A DNA stretch of 64,000 nt from an uncultured Polaromonas sp. (GTDB lineage: Bacteria > Pseudomonadota > Gammaproteobacteria > Burkholderiales > Burkholderiaceae_C). The DNA is taken from positions 42,621 to 106,620 of the forward strand of contig CALMEI010000012.1 in NCBI GenBank assembly GCA_937863225.1, written 5' to 3'. Below, piece by piece: positions 18,471 through 28,770 of this stretch (positions are counted from its first letter, which is position 1; the number at the start of each line of letters is the position of its first letter). Under the pieces are notes generated by a model. It did not search any database, was not told the origin of the DNA, and saw only the letters and a program-made list of their open reading frames with translations. The translations under genes and the position numbers were made by a program.

Positions 18471-19538
18471 ATGGCACTTATTTCCCTACGCCAACTGCTG
18501 GACCACGCGGCAGAAAACAACTACGGTTTACCCGCGTTCAACGTCAACAACATGGAACAGGTGCAAGCCATCATGCAAGCGGCAGATGCGGTGAACAGCC
18601 CAGTGATTTTGCAAGGTTCCGCCGGTGCGCGTTCGTATGCAGGCGAGCCCTTTTTGCGTCATTTGATTTTGGCTGCCATTGAGCAATACCCGCACATCCC
18701 TGTTTGTATGCACCAAGACCACGGCGCGTCACCCGGTGTTTGCTTCCGTTCCATCCAATCTGGCTTTAGCTCAGTGATGATGGACGGCAGCTTGAAAGAA
18801 GACGGCAAAACACCGGCCAGCTATGAATACAACGTCGACGTCACCCGCCGCGTCACCGAAATGGCGCACTCTGTGGGCGTGTCGGTTGAGGGCGAATTAG
18901 GCTGCTTGGGCTCTTTAGAGACCGGCAAAGCTGGTGAAGAAGACGGTCACGGCGCAGAGGGCGTGTTAGACCATTCTGCCTTGTTGACCGACCCCGATGA
19001 AGCGGCCGACTTTGTCAGCAAAACGCAAGTGGACGCCTTGGCAATTGCCATTGGTACCAGCCACGGTGCCTACAAATTCACCAGCAAACCCACCGGCAAA
19101 GTATTGCGTATCGATCGTGTGAAGGAAATCAACAAACGCATTCCCAGCGTCCATCTGGTGATGCATGGTTCTAGCAGCGTGCCAGAAGATTGGCTTGCCA
19201 TCATCAACCAATACGGCGGCGACATGGGCGTGACCTATGGCGTGCCCGTTGACGAAATCGTTGAAGGCATCAAACACGGCGTGCGCAAAGTCAATATCGA
19301 CACCGATTTGCGCATGGCCAGCACGGGCTCTATCCGTAAGTTTTTAGCCGAAGACCGCAAAAACTTTGACCCCCGCAAATTCCTCAAAGAAGCCACCAAA
19401 GCCATGCAAGGCATTTGCGCCGCCCGCTACGAAGCCTTCGGTTCCAGCGGCATGGCCAGCAAAATCACCAAGGTCTACAGCCTAGAAACCATGCAAAAGC
19501 GCTATGACAAAGGTGAATTGGCTGCCAAAATTGTTTGA
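18471..19538 (+). CDS. fba: Fructose-bisphosphate aldolase, class II
   Basis: This 355-residue zinc-dependent class II aldolase (cbbA, Calvin subtype) has the zinc-binding [11 protein letters not shown] around residues 79-89, the acidic [12 protein letters not shown] segment and [19 protein letters not shown] and the ASTGSIRKF phosphate-binding region follow. It condenses triose phosphates to fructose 1,6-bisphosphate and, in this subtype, erythrose 4-phosphate with DHAP to sedoheptulose bisphosphate. It is the last gene of the rightward cbb operon; AGGAG precedes its ATG and a rho-independent terminator follows. Confidence 0.97.
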   Translation: MALISLRQLLDHAAENNYGLPAFNVNNMEQVQAIMQAADAVNSPVILQGSAGARSYAGEPFLRHLILAAIEQYPHIPVCMHQDHGASPGVCFRSIQSGFSSVMMDGSLKEDGKTPASYEYNVDVTRRVTEMAHSVGVSVEGELGCLGSLETGKAGEEDGHGAEGVLDHSALLTDPDEAADFVSKTQVDALAIAIGTSHGAYKFTSKPTGKVLRIDRVKEINKRIPSVHLVMHGSSSVPEDWLAIINQYGGDMGVTYGVPVDEIVEGIKHGVRKVNIDTDLRMASTGSIRKFLAEDRKNFDPRKFLKEATKAMQGICAARYEAFGSSGMASKITKVYSLETMQKRYDKGELAAKIV

Positions 19539-19607
19539 AAATTGTTTTAACTAATTACTTTAACTTATTCTAAAAGTACATTGTTTTAATTAATTATTTT
19601 CACATCA

Positions 19608-19637
19608 AAAACCGCCTTTTCAGGCGGTTTTGTTTTG
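19608..19637 (+). terminator. Rho-independent terminator after fba
   Basis: AAAACCGCC pairs with GGCGGTTTT around a 6-nt loop, followed by a T-rich tail. It closes the cbb operon about 70 bp after the fba stop. Confidence 0.85.
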
Positions 19638-19666
19638 GTGCGTGCGTGCTTGGTTTTTGTCTGATA

Positions 19667-19686
19667 TACTGTAAATATATACAGTT
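19667..19686 (+). promoter_or_regulatory. LexA (SOS) box
   Basis: TACTGTAAATATATACAGTT matches the proteobacterial LexA consensus CTGT-N8-ACAG with an alternating AT centre. It lies 33 bp before the Y-family polymerase start, the expected promoter position, so the polymerase is probably induced by DNA damage. Confidence 0.85.
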
Positions 19687-19718
19687 TATTAGTCTGATTC
19701 GAAACCCCATTTTGCACC

Positions 19719-20966
19719 ATGCTGCGCACGCTTTTTGTTGATTTCAACGCTTACTTTGCATCGGTTGAGCAGCAAATCAACCCGGCGCTGCGTGGGCGGC
19801 CGGTGGGGGTTGTGCCTGTTATGGCAGAGACTTCTTGTTGCATTGCGGCGAGCTATGAAGCCAAAGCCTTTGGCATTAAAACCGGTACCAGTGTGGCCGA
19901 TGCGCGCAAAATGTGCCCAGAGATTACGCTGATTGTGGGCAAACATGAGGTCTATGTCGATTTTCACCACCGCGCGGTGGCGGCGGTTGAGCGCATTGCC
20001 CCCGTGCGCCAGGTGATGAGCATTGACGAAATGGAATGCGAATTGACCGGCTCTTGGCGCACGCGCGAGAAGGCCGAGCGCATCGCCCTGCAAATCAAAC
20101 AAGAGCTGCAAAGTACGGTGGGCAGCTGCATGCGCTGCTCGATCGGCATTGCGCCCAACACCATGCTGGGCAAATTGGCTTCCGACATGCAAAAGCCCAA
20201 TGGCTTGACCGTGCTGGAACTTGCCGATATTCCCAGCAAAATCATCCACTTAAAGCCCACCGCCATCAGCGGGATTGGTCCGCGCATCGAGCGCCGTCTG
20301 CAGGTCGCCAACATCGTCACCATGGCACAGCTGTACGCTGCACCCCGCGACGTGCTGCACACGGTTTGGGGTGGAGTAGGGGGCAGCGAGATGTACGATA
20401 AGCTGCGCGGCAAGTGGTACGACCCGCGCGAGGCGGTGACGCGCACCTTGGGACATTCACATGTGTTGCCGCCCGATTTGCGCAATGCACAGGGCGCTTG
20501 GGGCGTTTTGAACCGCTTGACGCAAAAAGCCGCCATGCGACTGCGCAAGCAAGGCTACTACGCCACAGGCATGCGCATTTTTGTCAAATGCAAGCGTGTG
20601 GGCGACGTGTCACACAGTTTGCAGCGCCAGGCGACGTTTTGTGAATCACAAGACACGGCGTTCTTTTTGCGCGTGTTGGCCAGGTTGTGGGCCGAATCCG
20701 CCGCCCCAGGTTTACCCCGCACATTCATACCCATGGCAACCGGTTTGGTGCTGTTTGGTTTGGTGCCGCAAGCGCAGCACACACCCACGCTGTTCGAGTT
20801 CAGCGCGCCGCAAACCGACCGCAGTCGTTTACACAACGCCATCGACCAGATCAACCGCCTGTACGGGAAAAACGCCTTGTACTACGCCAGTGCCCACCAC
20901 GCCTTGGACCATGCACCCATGCGCATTGCATTCACGCGAATACCGGATATTGAAACCGAGCGCTGA
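19719..20966 (+). CDS. Y-family DNA polymerase (DinB-like)
   Basis: This 415-residue translesion polymerase has the palm aspartate motif LFVDFNAYFASVEQ at residues 4-17 and the second catalytic motif SIDEMEC near residue 109. A helix-hairpin-helix follows in AISGIGPRIERRLQ (~187-200). The little-finger region lies after ~240. DinB-type enzymes copy past DNA lesions. A perfect LexA box lies just upstream. The first motif (DFNAYFASVEQQ) is the variant seen in a DinB-like subgroup separate from canonical E. coli DinB and UmuC. The base composition is visibly more GC-rich than the neighbouring cbb genes, which may point to horizontal origin. No imuA or umuD partner is adjacent. Confidence 0.9.
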   Translation: MLRTLFVDFNAYFASVEQQINPALRGRPVGVVPVMAETSCCIAASYEAKAFGIKTGTSVADARKMCPEITLIVGKHEVYVDFHHRAVAAVERIAPVRQVMSIDEMECELTGSWRTREKAERIALQIKQELQSTVGSCMRCSIGIAPNTMLGKLASDMQKPNGLTVLELADIPSKIIHLKPTAISGIGPRIERRLQVANIVTMAQLYAAPRDVLHTVWGGVGGSEMYDKLRGKWYDPREAVTRTLGHSHVLPPDLRNAQGAWGVLNRLTQKAAMRLRKQGYYATGMRIFVKCKRVGDVSHSLQRQATFCESQDTAFFLRVLARLWAESAAPGLPRTFIPMATGLVLFGLVPQAQHTPTLFEFSAPQTDRSRLHNAIDQINRLYGKNALYYASAHHALDHAPMRIAFTRIPDIETER

Positions 20967-21227
20967 GTATTTCAGCCCGAAAGAGGGTTGTTGCAACCAA
21001 CACCGTCGATGGACACGATTGCATGGGATGATGTTGAAGTTATCTCAAACCGCATTCATAACTTAACATAATATACATCGTATGAAGTAATAAGAAGAAT
21101 ATCTAAGGGTTATCCCTTGGTATTGATATTGAAAAACAAACAAGACACACCATCTCATGTACAGGGAGTTCAGTAGTTAATTAAGGTTTGAGTTCCCAGT
21201 TTATTCACATTTATAGGGAGAATCATC

Positions 21228-21659
21228 ATGACATCACTTGTTAATCGCAATTCATTTTTAAATGACTTTTTTCGTGACACAGCACCCAGCTTTTTCATAA
21301 AGCCTTTGCACGGTGACCAATTGCCAAATCCGGATCAAATCAAAATCGATGTGTCTGAAGGCGCCAGCAACTACACCGTGACTGCAGAAATTCCGGGCGT
21401 TAAAAAAGAAGACATTCATGTCTTGGTTGAAGACGATGTGGTCACCCTTAGAGCCGAAATCAAGCAAGAAGACCAATCTGCCAACACCGAGAAAGTCTTA
21501 CGCTGCGAACGCTACTTTGGCACAGTATCACGTAGTTTCAGAATGGCCGAAAACATCGATGAATCGCAATCGAAAGCCAAATATGAAAATGGTGTCTTAA
21601 CTTTAACTTTGCCGAAAAAAGCAGCTGTTGACACATCAAAACGACTGACGATTGAGTAA
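21228..21659 (+). CDS. Small heat-shock protein Hsp20
   Basis: This 143-residue alpha-crystallin-domain chaperone has a domain spanning about residues 37-140, with IPGVKKEDIHVLVEDDVVTL and the C-terminal ENGVLTLTLPKK signature. The short N-terminal arm contains FFRDTAPSF. Hsp20 oligomers hold unfolding proteins until ATP-dependent chaperones act. AGGGAG precedes the ATG. The 261-bp region upstream is AT-rich and holds no gene; I see no clear sigma-32 promoter there. A very strong hairpin terminator follows. Confidence 0.93.
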   Translation: MTSLVNRNSFLNDFFRDTAPSFFIKPLHGDQLPNPDQIKIDVSEGASNYTVTAEIPGVKKEDIHVLVEDDVVTLRAEIKQEDQSANTEKVLRCERYFGTVSRSFRMAENIDESQSKAKYENGVLTLTLPKKAAVDTSKRLTIE

Positions 21660-21666
21660 TCAACAA

Positions 21667-21701
21667 AAAAAGGGGGTGCCAATCATTGGCACCCCCTTTT
21701 T
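21667..21701. terminator. Bidirectional terminator between hsp20 and the PII gene
   Basis: A perfect 17-bp inverted repeat (AAAAAGGGGGTGCCAAT and its complement) around a single C, with an A-tract and a T-tract at the ends, serves both convergent genes. Confidence 0.92.
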
Positions 21702-21736
21702 AAAGCTTGCTTAAGGCGAATAGAAATCAGCGCGTT

Positions 21737-22183
<447 letters not shown>

Positions 22184-23905
22184 TCATTTAAATTTGTTCG
22201 TAATCGGGTAACGCCAGTCTTTGCCAAAGCTTCGATGCGTGACGCGAATCCCTATCGGTGCTTGACGACGTTTGTGCTCATTAATTTTGATCAAATGCGT
22301 CACACGTTGTACATCTTTATCGTTGAAACCTGCTGCAATGATGTCGGCAATGCTTTCATCGTTTTCCATGTAGCGCTGCAAAATCGCATCTAGGATGTCG
22401 TATTCTGGCAAACTGTCTTGGTCTTTTTGATCGGCCCTGAGTTCTGCACTGGGGGGGCGTGTGATGATGCGTTCGGGTATCGGGTTGCTGCCCGTACCGT
22501 TGGGGTCGTTGGCATTACGCCATTGGCATAGTTTGAAAACTGTGGTTTTTGCGATGTCTTTAATTGCCGCAAAACCTCCAGCCATGTCACCATACAACGT
22601 GCAGTAACCTGTTGCCATTTCAGATTTATTTCCCGTGGTCAAGACCATGCTGCCAAATTTGTTAGATAAAGCCATCAGCATGGTTCCTCGAATGCGCGCT
22701 TGAATGTTTTCTTCCGTTGTGTCTTCGGCCAGACCTTTGAACTCGCCCGCCAAACTGGCTTTGAAGGCTTCAAATTCTGGAACGATTGAAATTTCATCGT
22801 AACGCACACCCAAACGATTGGCCATGTCGCGTGCATCAATCCAGCTGATATCCGCTGTATAGGGCGAAGGCATCATGACGGCCCGTACCTTGTCTTTCCC
22901 CAAAGCATCCACCGCCAATGCCAATACCAAAGCCGAATCAATGCCACCAGATAGCCCCAAAATAGCACCCGGGAAACCGTTTTTACCCAGATAATCGCGA
23001 ATGCCCAATACCAATGCATCCCATAAATCGGCCTCATTGCTGCGCATTGGCGCAATCGGTGTAATTTCTCCATCAACACAAGATGCTACTATATCAATAG
23101 CACTATAGGCATTATTTATGCCGCCTACAGCACGTTTTGCTTCTATAAATAGCAATTCTTCCTTAAAGCCAGCAGCCCTCGCCACCAATTCAGCATGGCC
23201 ATTGAGTGCAAACGATGCGCCGTCAAATACCACTTCATCCTGTCCACCCACCAAATGTGCGTACACAAGGGGTAAACCAGTTGCTTTGACGCGGTTCGCC
23301 ATGCGCTCGATGCGCTCTGTGCCTTTGCCAACGTGAAATGGTGATGCATTAATGACAGCCAAAACTTGCGCCCCCGCCTCTTTAGCCAAACGTGCGGGTT
23401 CTTCAAACCATGCGTCTTCGCATATCAACAATCCCACGCTGATTTGATGGCCATGTTCATCGTCCACTTGAAACACGCACACACCCTGCCCTGGCGTAAA
23501 GTAACGACGTTCGTCGAATACTTGGTAATTGGGTAATTCGCGCTTGGCGTAGGTTTCTAGAATTCGCCCTTCGGAAATCACACTGGCCGCATTGAAACGG
23601 CGTTGGACTGCCAGCGATTTACTGCGATCATCGCCACCCACAGGGTGCCCAACCACGATCACCATGCCTTTTAACCCTGCACAAGCAGTGACTACTGTTT
23701 TAACGGCATCATGGCAAGCCGTGATAAACGCTGGCCGCAAAAACAAATCTTCTGCCGCATAGCCACAGATGGATAATTCAGGTGTGAGCAGCAATCTGGC
23801 ACCTTGGGCATATGCCGCATTTGCCGCTTTGATTATTTTTTGTGCGTTGCCCGCCAAGTCGCCGACATGTAAGTTGAGTTGAGCAATGCAAATTTTGAGT
23901 GTCAT
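22184..23905 (-). CDS. nadE: Glutamine-dependent NAD+ synthetase
   Basis: The 573-residue two-domain enzyme has an N-terminal nitrilase-type glutaminase with Glu in LLTPELSICGY (~46), Lys in AKRELPNY (~114) and Cys in LLICEDAW (~155). The C-terminal ATP-pyrophosphatase has the P-loop LSGGIDSAL (~310). It amidates nicotinic acid adenine dinucleotide to NAD+. Residues ~251-274, in the linker between the domains (AKRAVGGINNAYSAID), come from dispersed repeat copy 6 inserted in frame, antisense to the gene. The start MTLKICIAQLNLHVG at 23905 is 36 bp from the divergent FemAB-like gene, so the promoters must overlap. Confidence 0.95.
   Translation of the reverse strand: MTLKICIAQLNLHVGDLAGNAQKIIKAANAAYAQGARLLLTPELSICGYAAEDLFLRPAFITACHDAVKTVVTACAGLKGMVIVVGHPVGGDDRSKSLAVQRRFNAASVISEGRILETYAKRELPNYQVFDERRYFTPGQGVCVFQVDDEHGHQISVGLLICEDAWFEEPARLAKEAGAQVLAVINASPFHVGKGTERIERMANRVKATGLPLVYAHLVGGQDEVVFDGASFALNGHAELVARAAGFKEELLFIEAKRAVGGINNAYSAIDIVASCVDGEITPIAPMRSNEADLWDALVLGIRDYLGKNGFPGAILGLSGGIDSALVLALAVDALGKDKVRAVMMPSPYTADISWIDARDMANRLGVRYDEISIVPEFEAFKASLAGEFKGLAEDTTEENIQARIRGTMLMALSNKFGSMVLTTGNKSEMATGYCTLYGDMAGGFAAIKDIAKTTVFKLCQWRNANDPNGTGSNPIPERIITRPPSAELRADQKDQDSLPEYDILDAILQRYMENDESIADIIAAGFNDKDVQRVTHLIKINEHKRRQAPIGIRVTHRSFGKDWRYPITNKFK
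23085..23153 (+). repeat. Dispersed repeat, copy 6, inside nadE
   Basis: The copy contains GCTACTATATCAATAGC, ACTATAGGCATTATTTATG and CCGCCTACAG. Its central loop ATTATTTAT reads like the reverse complement of the usual AATAAATAC, so the GGC/GCC stem-loop may have inverted. The gene reads through it on the opposite strand without a stop. The commonest form of the repeat (CTTCAGG) would place a TGA in that frame; here it is CTATAGG. Confidence 0.75.
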
Positions 23906-23940
23906 ATCGATCGCAGCGAAAAATTGAAGTATTTTTAAAA

Positions 23941-24266
23941 ATGTCAGAGCCAGAAAAATCAAACGTCCCTGATTATGTCATTCAAGTCAATGACACGTTG
24001 CAGAACATTCATACCAAAGACTGGAATGATCTACTCGCATTGCAAGCGGTACCTACGCCTTTTATGCGCCATGAATATCTTAACGCGATGCAGCAAAGTG
24101 GCTGTGCGAGTGAACAAACTGGGTGGGTAGCGAGGTACTTCACCGTTTGGCTGAACCACCAATTGCAAGCAGCCTGTGCCGCGTACATCAAATCCAATTC
24201 GTATGGCGAGTATGTTTTTGACCATGCTTGGGCCAATGCCTACCACCAACATGGACTCCCCTACTA
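23941..24266 (+). pseudogene. FemAB-like protein gene, 5' fragment, split by the Tn3-family transposon
   Basis: The first ~109 codons (MSEPEKSNVPDYVIQ...) of a COG3146/PF04339 protein, a FemAB/GNAT-fold peptidoglycan-biosynthesis-like family, end at YHQHGLPY. The next codon is a TAG formed with the first base of the transposon. If the 18,174-bp element and one TACTA are removed, the frame runs straight into the fragment at 42,441 as HGLPYYPKVTIAPPFTPVPG, the family consensus, so the insertion is recent and precise. This half has no acyl-transfer core and is unlikely to work alone. It is divergent from nadE. Confidence 0.93.
24262..24266. repeat. 5-bp target site duplication TACTA (left)
   Basis: TACTA immediately precedes the left inverted repeat and is repeated at 42441-42445 after the right one. 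A 5-bp duplication is the Tn3-family standard. Confidence 0.93.
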
Positions 24267-24321
24267 GAGGGTCGGCAGGGATTCATGTAATTCAACGCAG
24301 GAATGGGTTTAACTTATTGAT
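24267..24321 (+). repeat. Left terminal inverted repeat (55 bp)
   Basis: It begins GAGGGTCGGCAGGGATTCAT and matches the reverse complement of 42386-42440 over 55 bp with one mismatch (T/C at position 42). Tn3-family ends are usually about 38 bp and begin GGGG, so these are long and slightly atypical. Confidence 0.94.
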
Positions 24322-24392
24322 GCAATTGAATTTTTTGGCAGATCGACTATGCACGTTTCAGTTCATTTAAAACCTTCGTACATGCACACAGA

Positions 24393-27300
24393 TTAAGGTT
24401 CAGGCGTGGGCTTTTTTGGTGTGATTTCAAGATCAAAAACCAACGGACCACTTTTTCTGCGGAAATCCAAGGTGTAATCGCCGTACTTGTTGATGTGATG
24501 CGTTCTAAATGGCGCTAAACCTGCCAAGACCTCTTCTGTGATTTCATATCCTTCATCTCGCAGTTCTTTGAGAATCTTGGTCATACCATCCACATTATGC
24601 AAAATAATCATGTTTGCCACCAGGTGGTTGTACTTGATCACTTTTCTTTGCTCGTGTCGGAGGTTTTCAGCAATGACCCCATCTCCTCCAAAGAATGACC
24701 AACCAGCAAAAGCATTGAATTGTTCACTTTTGTTGGTTTCGGCATGGATCACTTTGCGCAAATTAACATCACCGATGTAACTCAACAGGAACATGGTCCT
24801 GATGACCTTGCCCAACTCGATAAAACCAAAGTAAAGCTTGTTTTTGCTACTGTAAGTGCCCAATCGGCGCAGGATTGCCGACGGCGTGATCTTGCCGGCT
24901 TTGATGGATACAGCTACACGCAGCATCGCTGGCAAATGCTGTTCGATCAGTTTCCAGTCTATGGTGTCGCTGAACAGATCATTGATGTTTGTGCATCTGC
25001 TTTTGGCTTCTGCCCGGAAAAATTTGAGCGACTGAATCCCTCGAATACGGGGCATGAGTTTGATGCCAAGCAAATGCGCCAAGGCAAAAACCGGGTAACT
25101 TTGAGCCTGAGTATCACCATGGATGGTATCTGGACGGATGTCTGACTCGTTCGACTCCAGACCATCCAGGATGTAATGCCCCTCATAACGGCCACAGGCA
25201 ATAAAGTGGCTGAACAATGCAATATATTTGTCAGACACATGGTAGTAGCCAATGCCGCCATAGCCGCCATACCGAATATGGTGCTCGGACAGCAGGTTTT
25301 GTTCATACATGCTCCACTTGGTCCCATCGGCTGATGCATGCGCACCGGTTCCCCAAAAACGGGGCAATTCAAATTTGTTGTAGGCATTGATCGCCTTGAC
25401 GACACCTTTATCAAGATCGTCGTCGGTCATGTATTTCTGATCCAGCCAAGCGATTTGCCTACGACTCAGGCCTTTGATGGATTTTGAAGTTTGCTCGGGT
25501 CCCAGGTTGCAGCCATAGCAAAACAAAGTGGTGACAACCCGCATGCGCAAGTCTTCCAAGCGGCTGTCCGTGCCAGCCAGCGGTCGGAACAGCTTGTCCA
25601 AGTCCAACCAACGCACCACATCAACGATGATGTCCACAATACTCACCCGTTTCATGCGCTGGGTGAGTACCTGCTCCAGTGCGGCGAGAGCCTCCGTGGT
25701 TTCGGTGCGAGGCGGTTTTCTTAAAACAAGACGCCCATCAACGATTTCGGCATGTGAGTTTTCAGGAAAACTGGCATCCACTTCGTGGATGCGTGCGCTC
25801 ATCGCGGCTCTGAGCACGGACACAAATGCCTTGGGCTCGGTTTCGATGCCGGTTACAGCGCCATATTGTTCAATTTCTTTTGCAAAAGTGGCATCATCCA
25901 CCAAGCCCTCACGGAAATCGTCGTAACGCTCGCCGTATTTGATGAAGAGATCGCCAGACTTCAGATCGTCTTTGATGGCTTGCAAGATAGCCAACTCAAG
26001 GTATCGGCGATGCACCGACTCTGCTTTGCCACGCCCTGCCGATTTAATCAGTACCAGTTTCTTCCAAGCGGCAGACAACCAATACAGATCGGCGCTTTCA
26101 TCCAGACCCAAATCCGCCAGTGAAACGATCTCATGACGATTGCTGCGCAAGATATCCAGTACCGCAATCATGCGCTCCATCACCCGGTCGTCACTGCTGG
26201 ATCTGGGTTCTGAAATTTCCAGGCAATTGAGCAACTGCGCGCGTACGGCTTTGTAGGGTTGCAACATAAATGGCAGGTAATTGCGTCCTGCATAGGCCAG
26301 ATGCTGGTCACATTCTTCCTGCAGTTCTTCGATATCAGCCACCAAGGTGGTACCAATGGCATCTACCCGTTGGGTATCCGTGCCCTTGATCTGGTAAGCA
26401 CCGAGAATGTCCCTCAATTGGCTCACCAGCATGTCGGTCTTTTGAACACGTTCTTGCTGAAAGGTCAGCAACTTCATCTGGGCACTGTTGTTCAGGTTCT
26501 GTATTAAACGAATAAACAGATCGGCCGCATCATCCAGAGACTGGGCATGCTGCGCACGAATCAGGATCACCGCCAAGGCATAGCGCTTGTTGGGCTTAAG
26601 CGCCGCCATCTCACCGGCATCGAGGGCGCGCGCCAGATAGCGAAACTGTTTGAGTTTGGGAACGGGTACCTCTGGCTTGGGTAGCTGATCTACCAGACGC
26701 TGTAGATGCCGGATATGCTGAATATAGTTTCGGGTTTCCTTGTTCGTGGGACGCCTGGGTTCTCGTTTGAGCAAATGCCAGGCCGAAAAGGTCTCATCTG
26801 CCTCCTTTTTAAGCAGGCCATCGATCAAGGCTCTGGTTTGAGGTGTGAGCTGCTTACTGATGTTGGTGAAATGATGGTTGTTGCTTTTTTCGCGGGCGCG
26901 AAAAGCCAGACGATCCAGCGTTGAAAAAGCGGGCAGCTCATAGCGATGGTGCACCAGCTCTTCCAGCATAACATTGATGATGTCTGCGACCGCATGCTTG
27001 GTCTCGGCTGCCGAGTCCGCCACCTGAACCAGCCAGGCATCACCGGCTGCATCCAGCGCCCTGACATTCAAATAGCGGCGCAGTTGCACAAACAGCGACG
27101 TCCGTGAACCCGAGATATCAAAACGCCTGAGTTCAGCAAATGCTGGTGGATTAATCAGATTGGCATGTGCAAGAATATGTTCTCGAATCAGGGGTGGCAC
27201 TTCTCTCAAGCGGATGAAACCCCCCAGCCGTTGGAACATTTTTAGATGGATCAGCGCTGCAGCACGTGGCAAAAGTCGTTTGCCAATACTCGCCACAAAA

Positions 27301-27398
27301 TCGAGCTCATCCGGCGTGGGGGTGTAGATTTCCGCGAGCTCTCGGGCTGCTGGTTCGACGTTGAGTTGAGGATAGGCCGTCTCGTGTAATGTCGTCAT
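24393..27398 (-). CDS. tnpA: Tn3-family transposase TnpA
   Basis: The 1001-residue protein has the usual length of Tn3-family DDE transposases. An N-terminal DUF4158-type DNA-binding region (YTPTPDELDFVASIG, ~25-40) precedes the long helical middle. The catalytic DDE residues are visible in the C-terminal third: the aspartate in HASADGTKWS, the aspartate in DTIHGDTQAQSYP and the glutamate in AETNKSEQFNAF. It makes the staggered cuts that give 5-bp target duplications and produces cointegrates by replicative transposition. It lies next to the left end and reads toward it. No inactivating change is visible. Confidence 0.96.
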   Translation of the reverse strand: MTTLHETAYPQLNVEPAARELAEIYTPTPDELDFVASIGKRLLPRAAALIHLKMFQRLGGFIRLREVPPLIREHILAHANLINPPAFAELRRFDISGSRTSLFVQLRRYLNVRALDAAGDAWLVQVADSAAETKHAVADIINVMLEELVHHRYELPAFSTLDRLAFRAREKSNNHHFTNISKQLTPQTRALIDGLLKKEADETFSAWHLLKREPRRPTNKETRNYIQHIRHLQRLVDQLPKPEVPVPKLKQFRYLARALDAGEMAALKPNKRYALAVILIRAQHAQSLDDAADLFIRLIQNLNNSAQMKLLTFQQERVQKTDMLVSQLRDILGAYQIKGTDTQRVDAIGTTLVADIEELQEECDQHLAYAGRNYLPFMLQPYKAVRAQLLNCLEISEPRSSSDDRVMERMIAVLDILRSNRHEIVSLADLGLDESADLYWLSAAWKKLVLIKSAGRGKAESVHRRYLELAILQAIKDDLKSGDLFIKYGERYDDFREGLVDDATFAKEIEQYGAVTGIETEPKAFVSVLRAAMSARIHEVDASFPENSHAEIVDGRLVLRKPPRTETTEALAALEQVLTQRMKRVSIVDIIVDVVRWLDLDKLFRPLAGTDSRLEDLRMRVVTTLFCYGCNLGPEQTSKSIKGLSRRQIAWLDQKYMTDDDLDKGVVKAINAYNKFELPRFWGTGAHASADGTKWSMYEQNLLSEHHIRYGGYGGIGYYHVSDKYIALFSHFIACGRYEGHYILDGLESNESDIRPDTIHGDTQAQSYPVFALAHLLGIKLMPRIRGIQSLKFFRAEAKSRCTNINDLFSDTIDWKLIEQHLPAMLRVAVSIKAGKITPSAILRRLGTYSSKNKLYFGFIELGKVIRTMFLLSYIGDVNLRKVIHAETNKSEQFNAFAGWSFFGGDGVIAENLRHEQRKVIKYNHLVANMIILHNVDGMTKILKELRDEGYEITEEVLAGLAPFRTHHINKYGDYTLDFRRKSGPLVFDLEITPKKPTPEP

Positions 27399-27453
27399 GC
27401 TTTACCCAATCCCTACGCTCATTTATTCAGTTTTGCGTCACCAACATGTCTGA

Positions 27454-28770
27454 TCAATCCCAATGGGAACCCGTCAACGGTTCATGAAATGAAACCTCCA
27501 ACATGCACTGGTTGTCATCCGCGATGCGGTACATATCGTCCAGCAAGGCATACAGGTCGTCGTCCAGCTGCTCACGGGACGTAAAGGGAACGGTCAACCC
27601 ATAGCGGGTGCCCTCCGTGTCTTGCCGTTGCATGGCGTAGCGTTCAAAACAGATCTGTTCGATCAAACGACGACCACGCGTGAGACCACGGCTGTGCTTG
27701 TTGAACCGCGCTAAAGTCATGGTCACGTCGATGATCGCTGTCTGAGAAACTGCAAACGCTTCTGAGCCAGATTCACTTGGTTGATGACTTGCCTTTGTAA
27801 CCGCCACTGATGCGACTGAGGCTGCTGGTGCCAATGTTTCAAGTCCTTTCTCAAATCGCGCCTGTAAGGCCGTGTCAGATGCATCCAAATACCGAATGGC
27901 CGATTTGATGTCTTTCCAGCCCACATAGGCCATCAAATCCTTGATATCCCAACCGCTGGCACGCGCCCAGCTGGCGAATCCACGCCGCAAGGAGTGGCTG
28001 CTGTATTCTTGCGCTGAAGCCAGACCGACTGATGTAAACAAGTTGCGTAAAATGGGTATCACACTGGTTGAGACCAAGCTTTCTTGACCAAGATGTCCCC
28101 ATCGGTCAATTCTGCGAAAAACGGGGCCCGTGTGCAGCTCCGCCAGATTTACCCATTCGTTCAAGGCGGTCACAGGACACAAGCGTGACAAAGCCGGACA
28201 TTTGAACTCACGTCCGACATAATTTCGATCTGTTTTGCTGCGCTCCAGATAACAAGTCAACCCTTCGCCAGGCGAGAGCTGCATGTTTTCAAGTTTCAAC
28301 CGGATGAGCTCATCCGACCGAAACCCGCGCCAAAATCCAAACAAAATCAGTGCACGGTCTCGGGTATACCGCAACAAATGGGGTTGATCGTCACGATGAC
28401 GGGCTGCTTCGATGGCGCGCTCCAACCATGTATCCACCTGCTGGAGTTGCTCCAATTCGAGCGGGCGTGCGCGTTTTTCCAAAGCGGGATGAACGGCGCG
28501 AATGCCCTTGAGAACTTTGCGAACGACGGGCGCTTTGGTCGGATCTGCAAAACCTTGATCCGTATGCCAACGGGACAAGGCCGCCAAGCGCTGGCGTAAC
28601 GTATTGTTTGACAAACTGGATGCATAGTCAGCCAAATAGCGGGCAACGGCTTCGCTGGTCGCAGGTAAGAAACCTTTCCACTCAACTTCAAAGTGCTGAA
28701 CGGCAGAGGCGTAACTGCGACGCGTGTTACTGCGTTCAGCCGCGCTGATGAATTCGTCAACACGGCTCAT
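27454..28770 (-). CDS. tnpS: Tyrosine site-specific recombinase (TnpS-like cointegrate resolvase)
   Basis: This 438-residue phage-integrase-fold recombinase has an N-terminal core-binding SAM-like domain (~1-90, NTLRQRLAALSRWH). The catalytic residues are the arginine in FGFWRGFRSDEL (~163), the H-x-x-R of SSHSLRRGFASW (~255) and the tyrosine nucleophile in SAIRYLD (~285). About 120 extra residues follow the tyrosine, longer than XerC/D. In Tn4651-like elements TnpS resolves cointegrates together with TnpT. It sits 55 bp upstream of tnpA on the same strand, while the TnpT-like gene is 12.5 kb away at the other end, an unusual separation. Integron or ICE integrases are less likely because the gene is next to tnpA. 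Confidence 0.86.
   Translation of the reverse strand: MSRVDEFISAAERSNTRRSYASAVQHFEVEWKGFLPATSEAVARYLADYASSLSNNTLRQRLAALSRWHTDQGFADPTKAPVVRKVLKGIRAVHPALEKRARPLELEQLQQVDTWLERAIEAARHRDDQPHLLRYTRDRALILFGFWRGFRSDELIRLKLENMQLSPGEGLTCYLERSKTDRNYVGREFKCPALSRLCPVTALNEWVNLAELHTGPVFRRIDRWGHLGQESLVSTSVIPILRNLFTSVGLASAQEYSSHSLRRGFASWARASGWDIKDLMAYVGWKDIKSAIRYLDASDTALQARFEKGLETLAPAASVASVAVTKASHQPSESGSEAFAVSQTAIIDVTMTLARFNKHSRGLTRGRRLIEQICFERYAMQRQDTEGTRYGLTVPFTSREQLDDDLYALLDDMYRIADDNQCMLEVSFHEPLTGSHWD

Noticed and set aside
21060..21227. Possible RNA thermometer or sigma-32 promoter upstream of hsp20
   Set aside because: GGGAG and TTCCC words could pair weakly, but no ROSE-type motif or good sigma-32 -35/-10 pair is clear.
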